Shown here in pieces: positions 46,281 to 58,853 of a stretch of 64,000 bases of DNA. Within the stretch, counting starts at the first letter, position 1; each line of letters starts with the position of its first letter. The stretch lies in the NCBI RefSeq assembly GCF_039555335.1, contig NC_092646.1, forward strand, positions 26,027,280-26,091,279, read 5' to 3'. A model generated the notes under the pieces. The model searched no databases and was not told where the DNA came from. It was given only the letters and a program-made list of their open reading frames with translations. This DNA is from Amphiura filiformis (lineage: Eukaryota > Echinodermata > Ophiuroidea > Amphilepidida > Amphiuridae). The position numbers were made by a program, and so were the translations under genes.

Positions 46281-49200
46281 TAGTTGGGTGATCTAGAGCA
46301 ATTCCGTGACCGTGGAGAGCGAAGGTTCGTTTCTCAGTGGATTTGTCTTCTATGAAGGTTAATAAACAAATTTAGCGGGGGTGCCCCTCGCGAAAGTGTG
46401 GGCGGAATCCGTGAGAGCCCGAAATCCAAAAGTCGGCCATTTAAAAAATTATTTTTTCAATGGTTTGGCCTACAATGCTGTTCAGTATATGTTTTCTGGG
46501 GTTTTTTGGGTCGAGGAATTCATATCTGATGTCAATTTTATGATATGACTAACTTTTGATCGTCAAATCCAAGATGGCCGCCGATTTACAGCTCAGAAAG
46601 GTTAAATTGTCACATTTATCGTATAGCCTTTATAATAGGCTCTAATTAAAGTTCTCATCGTGCCAAGTTGAGTGATTGACTCTAAAAACTCCCAGTAATA
46701 ATGATTTGACCTATTTCTGACCTTCAAATCCAAGATGGCCGCCGATTTTCAGCTCAGTAAGGTCAAATTTTCACATTTGTCGTCGAGCCTTCATAATAGG
46801 CTCTAATTTAAGCTCTCAACATGCCGAGTTGAGTGATGGACACTAAAAACTACAAGTAATAATGATTTGACCTGTTTTTTACCTTCAAATCCAAGATGGC
46901 CGCCGATTTTCAGCTGGGAAAGGTAAAAATTTCAAATGCGTCGTATAGCCTTCATAATAATTATACTCTAATTAGAGCTCTGAGTAGTCGTAGAGTCTTC
47001 ATAATAGCCTCTAATGAATACCCATTCTGGCACACACATACACCCCTGAACACCTACATATACATATATATTCACATTTGAATGAGCTTAGTCTATATTG
47101 GTTTCAGGTCTACGTGTGTTTTGCTCTGCACCCTATCAACAATGAATGAATACAGCATCAAAGATATTTATATATATTAGAATGAAACATTATCCTATGA
47201 GACTAGTGCATAGATCACCTATAACACTGCTTGCTTGTTACCTACAGCAAAATCATCCCCTAACAATGTCTACTGAGATGTGGCGCAAGCCGTATCTATA
47301 AGTCGCCTGATACTATCGTCCAAGGTAAACATGGTAAATAGGAGAGTTTACAAACAAAAACGAAAAACTGGTCAGGACCTGACAAATATGGTGATTTTTA
47401 CAACATTTCTTCAAGGTAATATGGGTCTAGAAGTCATTACATGCATCACATGTTACATTATATCTCAATCTCATCTTCAGACAAGCTTGAAAAGGCTCAA
47501 TGTTCAAGTAAACCACCAAGTTCTGAAAGTGATGATGAGACAGAGGGCCATTGGCACCCAAGCGCCCAGCGTTCATCTGTGCGTGGACCTCTCCACAAAA
47601 AAAAACTAAATGTGTATGGCGCATGCAGGGTGTGGACCACGGAGTAAGCTGTTCATAATCAACACACACTCAGCATAGCGCTCTTTTAAGAGCCACACAG
47701 TCCTCGTAAAAGATGGGGAGCTGAAGGATCGTCTATTACAGCTTGTTGAGTCCACGTCAGCACTGTATGTCAGATGCTTTCGCAAATTGATATCATGTAC
47801 TACCATGCCTGCTTCGCGTCCACACCATGACCTGAATGCGCCATACACATTTCGTTTTGTCGTGGAGAGGCCCACACACACAGATGAGCGCGGGTGCTTG
47901 GTTGCCAATGGCCCCTCTGTCCCCTGGTGGTTGACTTGGACACTGAGCAATATCACTTTCTTTGATTTTGCGCGCATTGTCAGGTCTTTTCAAGCTTGTC
48001 TGAAGAATAACATGTCTGATAAGCATGCAATGACTTCTAGTCCCACATTTCCATGAAGTAGTATATTGTAAACATAACCAAAGTTGTTAAGTCCTGACTA
48101 GTATTTGGTTTTTTGTCTCGCCTGATAAGGCAGGAGACTATATAATCTCTTTTCCGTATGTATGTGTGTGGGGTGTGTATGTGTGGGGCGTGTGTGTGTA
48201 TGTGACAAATTTGGTTAAAGTTTTGGTTAAAGTTTGCCTTCCGCCTATTTTCTCGGAGATTAGGAGTCGCACGTTCCTCAAACTTGGTGGGTGGGTGCAT
48301 CTTGACACGAGACAGAACTGGTTTGTATTGGTTAGTGGGTCAAGGTCACTGAGGTCATCTAGGGGTCATCTGAGGTCAAATTAGTAAAAACTGTCGTATG
48401 GCCATGAAACTTGGTGGGTGCGGTCAATATTCAAAGCCAAATTTTTGGAAGGTCATTTCAAGGTCACCAGGGGTCATCTGAGGTCAAATTAGTAAAAACT
48501 GTCGTATGGCCATGAAACTTGGTGGGTGCAGTCAAGATTTAAAGCCAAATTTTTGGAAGGTCATTTCAAGGTCACCAGGGGTCATCTGAGGTCAAATTAG
48601 TAAAAACTGTCGTATGGGCATGAAACTTGGAGGGTACAGTCAACATTTAAAGCCAAATTTTTGGAAGGTCATTTCTAGGTCACCAGAGGTCATCTGAGGT
48701 CACATTAGTCAAAACCGTTGTATGGGCATAAAACTTGGTGGGTACAGTCAACATTTAAAGCCAAATTTTTGAAAGGTCATTTCAAGGTCACCAGGGGTCA
48801 TCTGAGGTCAAATTAGTAAAAACCGTTGTATGGGCATGAAACTTGGTGGGTACAGTCAACATTTAAAGCCAATTTTTTGGAAGGTCATTTCAAGGTCACC
48901 AGAGGTCATCTGAGGTCAAATTAGTAAAAACTGTCGTATGGCCATGAAACTTGGTGGGTACAATCAACATCTAAAGCCAAATTTTTAGAAGGTCATTTCA
49001 GGGTCACCAGGGGTCATCTGAGGTCAAATGAGTAAAAACTGTTGTATGGGCACTTGATGCAGGAATTCCAAATAATTATAATTAACATTCACTTTTTTCC
49101 GTATCGCCATAACACTTCCATTACAAGGTTCATCGCATAAGCAGGCAATTACAAAAGCAAGCGGTCGCGAAAGCAGGCGAGACTCGTGGTTCGAGAACCG

Positions 49201-51919
49201 CCTTGTGTTTGATTCAACTCCGTACAATTATATATACTGAATATCCTCCGCTCTGAGAACCATTTTGTGATGCCTCGTTGTATAAGATAAAAAGACACAC
49301 AGAGTGCTCCAGGGCACTCCGCTACAAAACGAAATGTGTATGGCGCATTCAGGGTGTGGACACGAAGCACCCGACTAAAGCGCGGAGTATAAGCTGTTCA
49401 GAATCAACACACACTACTCAGTATGGCGCTCCTTTAAGCGCCACGCATTCCTCATAGAAGATGGGGAGCTAAGGGATCGTCTTACACAGCCTCTCGAGTC
49501 AGCACTGTCGGATCCTTTTGCAAATGATATCATGTACCAACAAGTCTGTTGCTTGAAGCACGTCAAATCACACACAATTAGAGTTAGATGGTGTAATGCA
49601 TCTTCAGAATGTGTGTCTCGCAGAGCCAAGAAATTTGTTCTTTAGACATGTGGATGGATTCGATCCTTCACCGAGCACGAGATCCGTTCACGAGGCCCTC
49701 TTATTCCCTCTGTTACTTCTTCTGTTACATTGCCTGTCATAGTATCGATCTTGGCGTGCGTCAGTGTAGAAGCGATAACAATGGCTGGCTTGCTGTCTGC
49801 AATCTCCTGCGGGCAGGTTGCTGATGCTTCAAAGATCATTAGAGTCCAGTGATCTTGAAGTCAGCATAGTTGATGCAGACACGACTCTTGTGTAGAGTTC
49901 CACCAGATCTTTACTCCTCGTCATACAAGGGACATTGATGCCCAGGTTGATAACAGTGGTGGTGATCTATTCAGTGCTGTGATCATGAGGCCCGACTGAA
50001 TATGGAATGGTTGAGATCGGCAGTTTTCTCTTAGGCTGTTTTAGCCAAGTCGACAGCTTTACTCACAACTCACAGAGCTCTTCGTCTTCTTCAAGATGAT
50101 CGATATGAAGTGGCCAGGCGACAGTAGATCTGTCTTTGATCTTCTGAGACAGCCGCCGTGACAGCTGCTCATTACTGATACCAAGTGATGAAATGGCAGC
50201 CTCAGTGTCATCACCTCTTCCCCCAGTATCATAGACCCACTCACTCTTGTTCTTCTCTTGTCTCTTGATACTCATTAATAAGCATTGAGTAGGTCCTTGA
50301 GATTGGACGATTTTACAGCACCCACTGCATAGCCATAGTCACTATGCATAGCATAGTCATGCGTTTGTAGTCTGCTATAAAGAGGGGCTGCAGTGAATGG
50401 ATCCTGTGCTCAGTGAAGATGATCGAATCCATGTGTCGAAAGAACAAATTCTTTACCTCTGCGAAACGATTCCTCAGCTCCCCATCTTTTACGAGGACTC
50501 TGTGGCTCTTAAAGGAGCGCCATGCTGAGTGTGTGTTGCTTATGAACAGCTTACCCGTGGTCTATTCGGGTGCTTCAGATCCACACCCTGCATGCACCAT
50601 ATAGTTTTTTCGTGGAGAGTTCCACGCACAGATGAACGCGGGCGCTTGGGTGCCAATGGTCCCCGTCTCATCATCAATTTCATAAATTGGTGGTTTACTT
50701 GAACACTGAGCGTTTACAAGCTTGTCTGAAGATGTTATTGAGATATAATGTAACATGTGATGCATGTAATGACTTCCAGACCCATATTACCTTGAAGAGA
50801 TGTAAGTTGTAAAAATCACCATATTTGTCAAGTTCTGACAAGGTTTTTCGTTTTTGTTTGTAAACTCTCCCATTTACCATGTTTACCTTGGACGATAGTA
50901 TCAGACGAATTAGGCCCTACACGGCTTCAGTAGACATCGTTAGGGGATGATTTTGCTGTAGGTAACAAGCAAGCAGTGTTGTAGGTGATCTATGCACAAG
51001 TCTCATAGAATATGTTTCTTTCTAAATGTTAATAAATAATATCTTTGATGCTGCATTCATTCATTATTGATAGGGTACTGAGCAAAACACACGTAGACCG
51101 GAAACCAATATAGACTAAACTCATTCAAATAATGTGAATATATATGTATGTGCGGGTGTGTGTGTGTGTGCCAGAATGGGGTATTCATTAGAGGCTATTA
51201 TGAAGACTCTCGACTACTCAGAGCTCTAATTAGAGTATATTATGAAGGCTATACTGACAATTTGAAATTTTTACCTTTCTCAGCTGAGAATCGGCGGCCA
51301 TCTTGGATTTGAAAGTCAAAAACAGGTCAAATCATTATTACTTGTAGTTTTTAGTGTCCATCACTCAACTCGGCATGTTGAGAGCTTGAATTAGAGCCTA
51401 TTATGAAGGTTCTACGACAAATGTGAAAATTTGACCTTTCTGAGCTGAAAATCGGCGGCCATCTTGGATTTGAAGGTCAAAAATAGGTCAAATCATTATC
51501 ACTGGTAGTTTTTAGAGACAATCACTCAAGTTGGCATGATGAGAACTTTAATTAGATCCTATTATGAAGGCTATAGGACAAATGTGACAATTTAACCTTT
51601 CTGAGCTGTAAATCGGCGGCCATCTTGGATTTGAAGGTCAAAAGTTGGTCATATCATAAAATCGACATCAGATATGTATTCCTCGACCCAAAAAACCTCA
51701 GAAAACATATACTGAACAGCATTGTAGGCCAAACCATTGAAAAAATAATTTTTAAATGGCCAACGGCGCCATTTTGGATTTCGGGCTCTCACATATTCCG
51801 CCCACACTTTCGCGAGGGCACCCCGCTAAATTTTTTATTAACCTTCATAGAAGACAGATCCACTGAGAAACGAACCTTCGCTCTCCACGGTCACGGAATT
51901 GCTCTAGATCACCCAACTA
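46281..51919. mobile_element. 5.6-kb element with 1.2-1.4-kb terminal inverted repeats and 8-bp duplication
   Basis: The ends TAGTTGGGTGATCTAGAGCA and TGCTCTAGATCACCCAACTA are flanked by ACTGTACT on both sides, a perfect 8-bp duplication. The arms pair from the ends inward to about 47700 and 50470, including three CCAAGATGGCCGCCGATTT blocks spaced 163 nt. The 8-bp duplication suggests hAT or a P-like group. Short open frames such as that at 47441 (SSKPPSSESDDETEGH) recur in the opposite arm, but no transposase is recognisable. Confidence 0.75.
48112..49215. mobile_element. Element with GTCTCGCCTG ends and internal tandem repeats
   Basis: TTGTCTCGCCTGATAAGGCA at the left and GCAGGCGAGACTCGTGG at the right look like matching ends. 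The centre at 48340-49045 is about seven copies of a 107-nt unit (GGTCATTTCAAGGTCACCAG, then CTTGGTGGGTACAGTCAAC). A related worn array lies at 60945-61580. Confidence 0.65.
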
Positions 51920-52135
51920 ACTGTACTTCGAGTACTGTTAAATAGCAAAAATATCAATTTTTAATCATTTGCCATAAAATGTGTATTACATTGCGAATTT
52001 CAAGAAATCAAAATTATTTGATATCAGAAGGACATTCTTGGTATTCAGAATGCAATTTGATATGTCTGGTGTGCTCCAATGTCCCACAATAAATACTCTC
52101 CAAACGTTCATACCCCATCCCTTAAGTGGTTTTGC

Positions 52136-52640
52136 TTTAAACATGTTCAGGGGCCAATGACACATAGGATGTTTTTCCTGCCCAACGATGTCATATAACT
52201 TGCCTCTTCAAGTGATATCACTCTAATTGAATATAATTATTGGGCAGGAAAACCCTCCTATTATGTGTCATTGGCCCTTGAACATGTTTAAAGCAAAACC
52301 TCCTGTGTAACCTCTTGGCAGTTTTGTTTTAAACATGTTCAGGGCACAAACACATACAAGGTTTTTCCTGTCCAACAACGATATGAACATCTCAATGTAC
52401 TATTGTGCCGCGATGCGTAAATTTTTCAGATATTCCCAATTTTTCAGGTGAATTGTGCTCCCTCCAGATATGCTTCAAATTGTCCAATTTTTGCCAGGTT
52501 ACTTATTTCATGTGTAAGCCAGTTTTTATAACCAGCCAAAAATCATATCGTCGTTGGGCAGGAAAAACCTCCTATGTGCTTGCGGCCCCTGAAAATGTTT
52601 AAAACCAAACTGGCAACAGGTTACAAAGGAGGAGGTTTTG
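52136..52640. repeat. Two adjacent inverted-repeat elements (TTTAAACATGTTCAGGGGCC)
   Basis: Element one is about 52136-52305 and element two about 52318-52612. Each is bounded by GCTTTAAACATGTTCAGGG-like ends and inner TTTTTCCTGCCCAACGA. Single ends also lie at 43486-43562 and 52625-52670, so the nested stack landed inside an array of these. Confidence 0.72.
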
Positions 52641-52845
52641 CTTTAAACATGTTCAGGGGCCAATGATGCACACCTCACCTAGATTTCAAATGGAGTCATC
52701 ACCCCTGCATCACCCATTCAGTTTTGAAATTCACACTCCCTGTGTGGAAGATTAAGGTCATATCTTCCATGGGTGTATAGATTCCATAGGGGTGTGGAAG
52801 ATTCATGTCTTCCATATAGGGGTGTATATATTTAAACTGGAATTA

Positions 52846-52910
52846 GGGGTTCATTCATAGGATTGAGGGCATAAACAGAGATCATGCCCGAAATCCTATG
52901 AATGAACCCC
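52846..52910. repeat. Short perfect hairpin
   Basis: GGGGTTCATTCATAGGATT pairs with its complement AATCCTATGAATGAACCCC around a 27-nt loop. It lies right of worn GGGCTATTC-family sequence at 52660-52840. Confidence 0.8.
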
Positions 52911-53248
52911 GTTCATACATATCCAACATTCTTAGCAATTCAATACAGATGAAAATAATAAGGGTTTACAAGTTTAAATAACATTTCCATACCGTTTTCC
53001 TTTATAAATTGGAAGAAAATGAGTAGGCCTACTTGCATGAAGCAGCTCGGCTCATGAGGTCAACGGCCGGTAGTCAACGCGTGATTACGCGTCATCTTTT
53101 GCGCTCGGCGTGAGATGGGCGCGGTGACATTAAAGACCAAAAAAAAAGGGCCCAATTCCAATCAGAAACTTCGTTATATTGTGAGTATGTATGAATAGAC
53201 CATTATCATTTATACTAATACAAAGCCTGAATGGTTTCTTTTTTTCAG

Positions 53249-53299
53249 GCCAGGGATTTAGTCCTGTTAATGAGGTGGAGAAATCTCCTGAAAGAGAGA
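53249..53299 (+). CDS. Exon: mixed, ends KSPERE
   Basis: The acceptor is GTTTCTTTTTTTCAG and the donor GTAAGTATC. The exon is 51 nt, phase 1-1. It reads GQGFSPVNEVEKSPERE and leaves an A that gives Thr with the exon at 56088. GQG matches the linker exon at 12794 and PERE/PERK is shared with the basic exon at 37614, so it may be an old fusion of linker and charged parts. SP is a possible phosphorylation site. Confidence 0.7.
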
Positions 53300-54585
53300 G
53301 TAAGTATCATAATTCAGTTTAATTTTTCAATTCAACCAGCCTGTGATATGTGTGACCCAATCATAGTGTAGTATTTGTATAAACACAGGCCACAAATGCG
53401 GGTCTTTAAAGCCATAATGTGTGATTTGCTCCACAGCAACGCCCTCAATTTTTTTTGAATTTCTACTTTTTGCACCATTGTAATGGCCATTGGTGTACAT
53501 AAATACCCTGTGAAAGACTAAAGCCTGAAGTGCTTTAATTACAGTAGAATTTAACATTTGTAATAAAACTGGGTCTCCCCGGTTTGATTCTGAGCTCACC
53601 GATCGAGTGCTGAATAAATACATCGCCTGCTTGTGTATATTGAATCAGTAGTTAGTTAATACACGCATTGTAGGCGCTGGAATGAAATACCAATTTTCTT
53701 TGTTTGGCCTCGTTTGTTTGGCCTCAGGCTCATTTGTTTGGCGTGAAATGAAAAAGGGACAATGCGATCAGTAAGCCATCAGTGAAAACTAACATTTAAT
53801 CTATTTTTTATGCAAATCACACATTATTGCTAATATCCCAAACTTGACTGCAAAACAAATGTCTAAAATGGCGGTAATTAATGACAATAATAATGTTGCA
53901 CCATCTGTTTTACAGTTAGACCAAAAAAGAAACTGTTTGATTGCCCTCCAGTGGGATTTTTGGGGGTGGGTCGGTCGGTTGGAAATTTTTCTTTTTTAAT
54001 GACTCTCTACTGTATAGGCCTGTAGGAATTGACATTGGTTGTGTGGAAATTAGATAAATCAATATTTCAGACCTTCAATACACAATATACACCATAGAAA
54101 TGGATTCAATTAAAATGACTGTATACTTATAATGAGACACAATTAATTGGAAACATTGATGCAGGAATGGATATTATAAATGTTAAAATGAGTTTACATT
54201 AATGATTTTCTTCTTAAGAAAATGTTATTGGCCAATTTAGCTTTGAAATGAAATTTACACACAGAAAAAGTAATAAAATTTATTTTTGCTTGAGAGCTCA
54301 TGCTCCCTTGAAAAATTCCCTCTGCCCAAAACAAACCTCTCCAATTTCATCCAATGACCTCAAAACAGATAGCATGCAGTTATTATTATCCAATTAAATT
54401 AGTTAACTTAAAGGAATTTTTAAAATGTTAATTAAGCCAAGACACATGCAAAACACATGTAAATTTGACTGAAGATTTATATTAGCAAAAAATGAAATTT
54501 GATTGCTACAAAGTTGAATTTTTTTTGCCTAAATGATGCTTGTTTTGTTTGATTTTGCTTTTTTACCGACAAATGGAGGAGGAAC
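53300..54585. other. Intron, no feature supported
   Basis: AT-rich sequence with two TTTGTTTGGCCT/TTTGTTTGGCGT motifs near 53700 and short frames without family resemblance. Confidence 0.4.
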
Positions 54586-54589
54586 ACCA

Positions 54590-54885
54590 TTGGGCTATTC
54601 CATTTAAAATCCACACTACCCCTGTGGAAGATTTAGTTAAAGTCTGCATCAGAGGGAGTATCAATTTTGAATAGAATAGACAATTTGGTAACTTCCACTC
54701 CACTCACTCCAGTTGCGGAAGATATAGGTAAAGCCATAATACAGGGGGAGTACATGTATGGGTTTCAAAATGATTACCTTTGGCCTGGGACCTCTGGCCA
54801 ATTATATTTGAAAACATACTCCCCCTGTAGAAGATACAATGTATTCCAAAATCTTCCACAGGGGTTGTGCGGATTTCAACTAGTA
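54590..54885. repeat. GGGCTATTC-family long copy
   Basis: TGGGCTATTCCATTTAAAAT at the left, with internal GTGGAAGATTTAGTTAAAGT and CCATAATACAGGGGGAGTA blocks. The right end is worn (GCGGATTTCAACTAGTA). Confidence 0.7.
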
Positions 54886-55325
54886 CTTGCATATGGTGTG
54901 TAACCATAGTGTTATGCATGAGACAATTCCTAGTTGGGACTCTTTGGGTGTAAACTCTTTGGTTAAAGACACATTCAGTGATCCCAGCAAAAGTGTAAAA
55001 AAAATGAAATTGTTTATAAATTGCTTAAAAGTGAAGGATAAGTCATTCAAATTGTCATTTGGTATTTTTGAAATTAAAAATTTTGCAAACAAAAAACAAC
55101 GAAGAAAACGGCAGTAATGATGAAGTTGAAGCCCCATTCAAATACATGTAGCTATATTTTATATACCTCAGTATATAAATTACAGATTCATGTAAATGCC
55201 TTATTTTACCTTAAATTCATGGCTTTTGGCTTAACCTCTAGCAGGCTATGTTAGCACATCTATGACAATCACAAAGGAACCAAAATTTTGAATTTTTCTG
55301 GATGAGCAAATCACTGAATTGGCCT

Positions 55326-55542
55326 TTAACCCCATGAGAACTACCTGCCGATTGGCAAAAAAGAAGTTTTCATTATCAATTGGACCAATCAGCAACATTG
55401 TTAGAACAATTTCATCAAGGCAAAAAAATTGGGGTGAATTATTTGCAAAGCTCCATTCTGATGGGTGATTAAAGTGAAGATATCATGTAATTGACCAATC
55501 AGAGGCAATGTTAGATTGGCAGGTAGGTGCTGAGGGGGTTAA
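55326..55542. mobile_element. TTAA-flanked 200-nt element, copy 3
   Basis: TTAACCCCATGAGAACTACC and GGTGCTGAGGGGGTTAA, in the same orientation as 9714. Confidence 0.75.
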
Positions 55543-55648
55543 AACATCCAGTAATTGCCCCTTTAATATTCATAACCTTGCATGTGTATGTCCCATAGAA
55601 GAGTGTGTGCAAAATTTGTTACTTCAGCCCTTGACCATTATATAATTG

Positions 55649-56040
55649 AAGACAAAAGATAAAAAGACTAGTTTGCGTCTGACGTCACTGTCAATCAAAT
55701 TCTCTACGATCCTTGATTGGTTAATTAGCGCGTAAAAGGAAGGTCGATTTATCTGGTGCTGATCGGAGAAAAGGAATGGCAGCGAATGACTTTTACAAGG
55801 CAAAAAGCAACTTTTCTAGGCATTGTTGTCATGGTGCCTTTGCCAAAGAAAATTTCCTAGTATAAAGACCTAACTGTTGAGATAGTTTGTATGTTTGAAC
55901 TTGCAAAATTAACAATAAGGCGCCCGGTTTTACCGCCGTGTTTTGCAACTCATATCATCACGACACTTGTAAACAAACCGTGCTCGACTTTGATTGACAG
56001 ATGACGTCAGACGTAAACTAGTCTTTCTATCTTTGTCTTT
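55649..56040. mobile_element. Inverted-repeat element, GCGTCTGACGTCA-type ends, copy 2
   Basis: AAGACAAAAGATAAAAAGAC at the left pairs with GTCTTTCTATCTTTGTCTT at the right. It interrupts sequence that is continuous before the paralogous acidic exon at 34923, so the 34923 copy is the empty site. Confidence 0.75.
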
Positions 56041-56087
56041 CATTATAGTAAGACAAATTAGCCTCCAAAATGATTGTTTAATTATAG

Positions 56088-56177
56088 CTAATCCTTCAGG
56101 GGGATCTGAGGAAACAACACCAGCACCAGGTGAAAAAGGTCATGGTACCAATGATGAAGATGACGCACCAGAACGAG
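56088..56177 (+). CDS. Exon: Thr/Pro then acidic, DEDDAPERG end
   Basis: The acceptor is TTGTTTAATTATAG and the donor GTAAGAAAT. The exon is 90 nt, phase 1-1. It reads NPSGGSEETTPAPGEKGHGT then NDEDDAPERG. The end is paralogous to the exon at 11072 (SEDDTPQRG), while the upstream intron matches that of 34923, so all acidic exons seem to have one origin. The Thr/Pro part (EETTPAPG) would suit O-glycosylation if the protein is secreted. It starts the last visible cassette, 56088-60670-62235. Confidence 0.74.
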
Positions 56178-56648
56178 GTAAGAAATATAAGTTTTTTAAA
56201 AAGACCTTTAGGTCCAATTTCTCGAAATTTGGTTAGTGGTCAGACTTCCTAAGCCAGTAGGCTAGCCCTACCAATGTGTATCCGTTTTATTGATTAATCT
56301 TTCTAGGTAGGCCTATATGGTGTGAAATTTTAAGCACTAGTATAGGACTAATGGGGCTTATGGCTGACGGCTTAGGAAGCCTGACCACTTGCCATGCTTC
56401 GAGAAACCGGCCCTTGGTGATTGAAATACAAGTTAGCTCAATCAATTAGGTGTTTGACTCACACCGTCATCATCCCTATATGTTCGTGTTAAAAATTGCC
56501 GTGGTAGTACGATAAATCCTCACGTTTTTCAACAACTACGCATGGTGATTTTGTTTGAGATAGGCCGTGCGACTCAGGCTATGCATACAATTTGAGATTT
56601 TGAGAGCCGCCACACTGTTTCTATTCTATGTTTTACGATTTTCGCATG

Positions 56649-58165
56649 ATCAGTATATGGCTGGCCGTAACCGCCTAACGTGGAGCTGCTACGGCGTAGC
56701 TTACTTTTAAACCGGCGAGCTAAATTGACCAATCATGTTAGATCTTTTCATTACGCGGAGCCAGTTGATGCATCATCGTTCCAGAGAGAAAAACTCTTGC
56801 CAAAATTAATGTTTACTATGTGGATTTTAAATGAATCGAATGTAAATAAACCACCAACAGTTGTACAGGATCAATACCATTGTTTGATTAGTGTATAGTC
56901 AATGTTACCTTGCATGCATGTGCCATGTGTGTGGCGTGTTTGTTTGTTTGTCTACTGTGTCAGGCCAGGATCACTGACACCCACGGTACTGATACTGTCA
57001 TACTATCACGGTGATCATATTGTTGAATGTTGTTGACTTTAAAATAATCATGATGCAGTCATGTCTACAGTAGAATTCACCACGACCTTTGAAGGACTTA
57101 AACCCCATTAAAAGCTATTAAACCAAGATAACACTCAATGAAAACAGCTCAACTATGTTACATCAGATCTTCTCTGGTTAAATACACATGCACTTGTGTC
57201 TGTTTTACCTGTGCAATGAACAATGAGCTGGTATTATAGTTTCAGTTGGGTGAATGATTATAAAGCGAACGCAAGGTAACAATACTGTCTGGGCTTTTGT
57301 TTACGAAATGAGACAATAGTCGGCTTATTGTTAACCAGCGTTCTTGAAAATGAGAAGCATAATGGTTTGCAGACTTAACACGGTTTAGAAATAATTTGTT
57401 CATATTTTTTGGTGTTATCTGTCGTTTACATATCCTTCCTAAAACACAAAAGTACCAATATTTCCAAACACCTAAATTAGCTAAAAATTTAGGAAATGTT
57501 ACAAAACTATATTTTCTAGAATTTCAGAGAATACTTTAAATATTGACTGGTTATTTTTTACACAGTGACGTCATATAGGCAATGGCATAATACTTCTAAC
57601 ATACACTAGGTCACGCGTCAATGGTGAGCGCACTGAGTATTGTGTATAGGAAAACGGGCAGTACCGTAACTACAGTAGGTATGGCCTACTACTAGTATAT
57701 AAAGTAAATCCGAACTGGTTTGCTGAAGGTCGAATTCGCAGAGCCACGCCCAAGCAAGATGTACAAATCAGCTCCGGCGATACACTGCAGATCGCAGAAT
57801 TGTGTGCATGGTTTACCACCACTCTGCCTAGCTATATAGTTGTGTACAATACTGTATGAGTTTCTTGTGAGTGCATGTCCATCTTAATAATAAGTCGGTT
57901 CGTACTTTTCATAAATTACTTTTTGAATCATAACTATCGTGAGTTCGTGACCGAGGATATCTTGCAACTACGTGAAGCTCGTCTGGCAAATTCTTAATGA
58001 CTAAATTCGCTTCACGTAATGAGTAAGTCGTACTTGATTGGTCAGTTTTACCTCTGAGTAATGAAAAACTCTAACATGATTGGTCAATTTGGCTCCACGG
58101 AACAAAAAGTCCGCTACGCGTAGCAGCTCCACGTTGTAGCGGTTGCGGCCTACCATATCAGTATC
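56649..58165. mobile_element. TIR-bounded element, 1.5 kb
   Basis: GATCAGTATATGGCTGGCCG then TAACCGC at the left pairs with GCGGTTGCGGCCTACCATAT at the right. The arms include CGTGGAGCTGCTACGGCGTA and ATTGACCAATCATGTTAGA with complements at 58070-58140. The inside shows no recognisable protein. Confidence 0.65.
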
Positions 58166-58853
58166 CCATATGATATTTCTATTGTAAGAAAATTTTATTT
58201 GTTGTCATGTAAATCACAGGTTTCGTTTAAATGTACTAACTGGAAATTAAATGTACTAATTAGTGAGGACCGGTATTTTGCTGTGGATATGTTTAACTGC
58301 AATTTTGATGTAAAACATTTGAAATCCTGGGTAAAAATTTTGATAATATTTAACTCTTTGAGAAAATTATTTTATAAAGGAATGCTGGTAAAACCAGGTG
58401 CAATACAATGTACATTATTGACACACTATCACGCTCTTTATCTTCGTCAATAATAGAATAATCGATTTCAATCGAATTGAATGCATGAGTTTGTAGTTGA
58501 CTACTGAGCGACCTAAGCGATCGATTGCTAGCCAATCAGATAGAACTCCTTTTCTTGCGTTCAGTGAAATACCACTCGCCTGTCGCTCACTACCACTCGC
58601 CCGTCGCTCACCAACGGAGTATTAAATTTATATTTATCGTATAGGACGTCGACGGTGTGTGACTATCAAGCTGTTCCCATTCTAAATATGTATACTTTTA
58701 TATAGCAACAATTTAGAAGTTATGAGACCCCAAAGTTTCCATAATTTCAGGGTTAAGACCACCCTTAAAGTACACTACAATCATGTAAAAATTGAAATTT
58801 TGAAAAAAAGTAAGGGCCTCCTCCTCAGCAAATGTTACAATATTGCTTGAATA

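Larger units (their letters stand above)
43567..52135. mobile_element. TTAA palindromic element broken by two nested insertions
   Basis: The left part at about 43567-43812 (CGACAGTATTTTTTGTGAGA), the middle at 46141-46280 and the right part at 51928-52135 together make one copy of the element at 39069. The gaps hold a LINE and a 5.6-kb DNA element. TTAA-like borders with GGGATC at the left and CCC at the right support this. Confidence 0.75.

Noticed and set aside
47280-48056. Host gene with SESDDETEG peptide, possibly another acidic exon of the array
   Set aside because: The segment is repeated in the opposite arm at 50560-50760 and belongs to the 46281-51919 element.
48340-49045. Possible CRISPR-like array of regular repeats
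   Set aside because: The units are contiguous 107-nt tandem copies without unique spacers, in a eukaryotic transposon.
56680-56898. 72-codon open frame starting MELLRRSLLLNRRAKL
   Set aside because: It lies across the terminal repeat of the element at 56649-58165 and has no recognisable domain.
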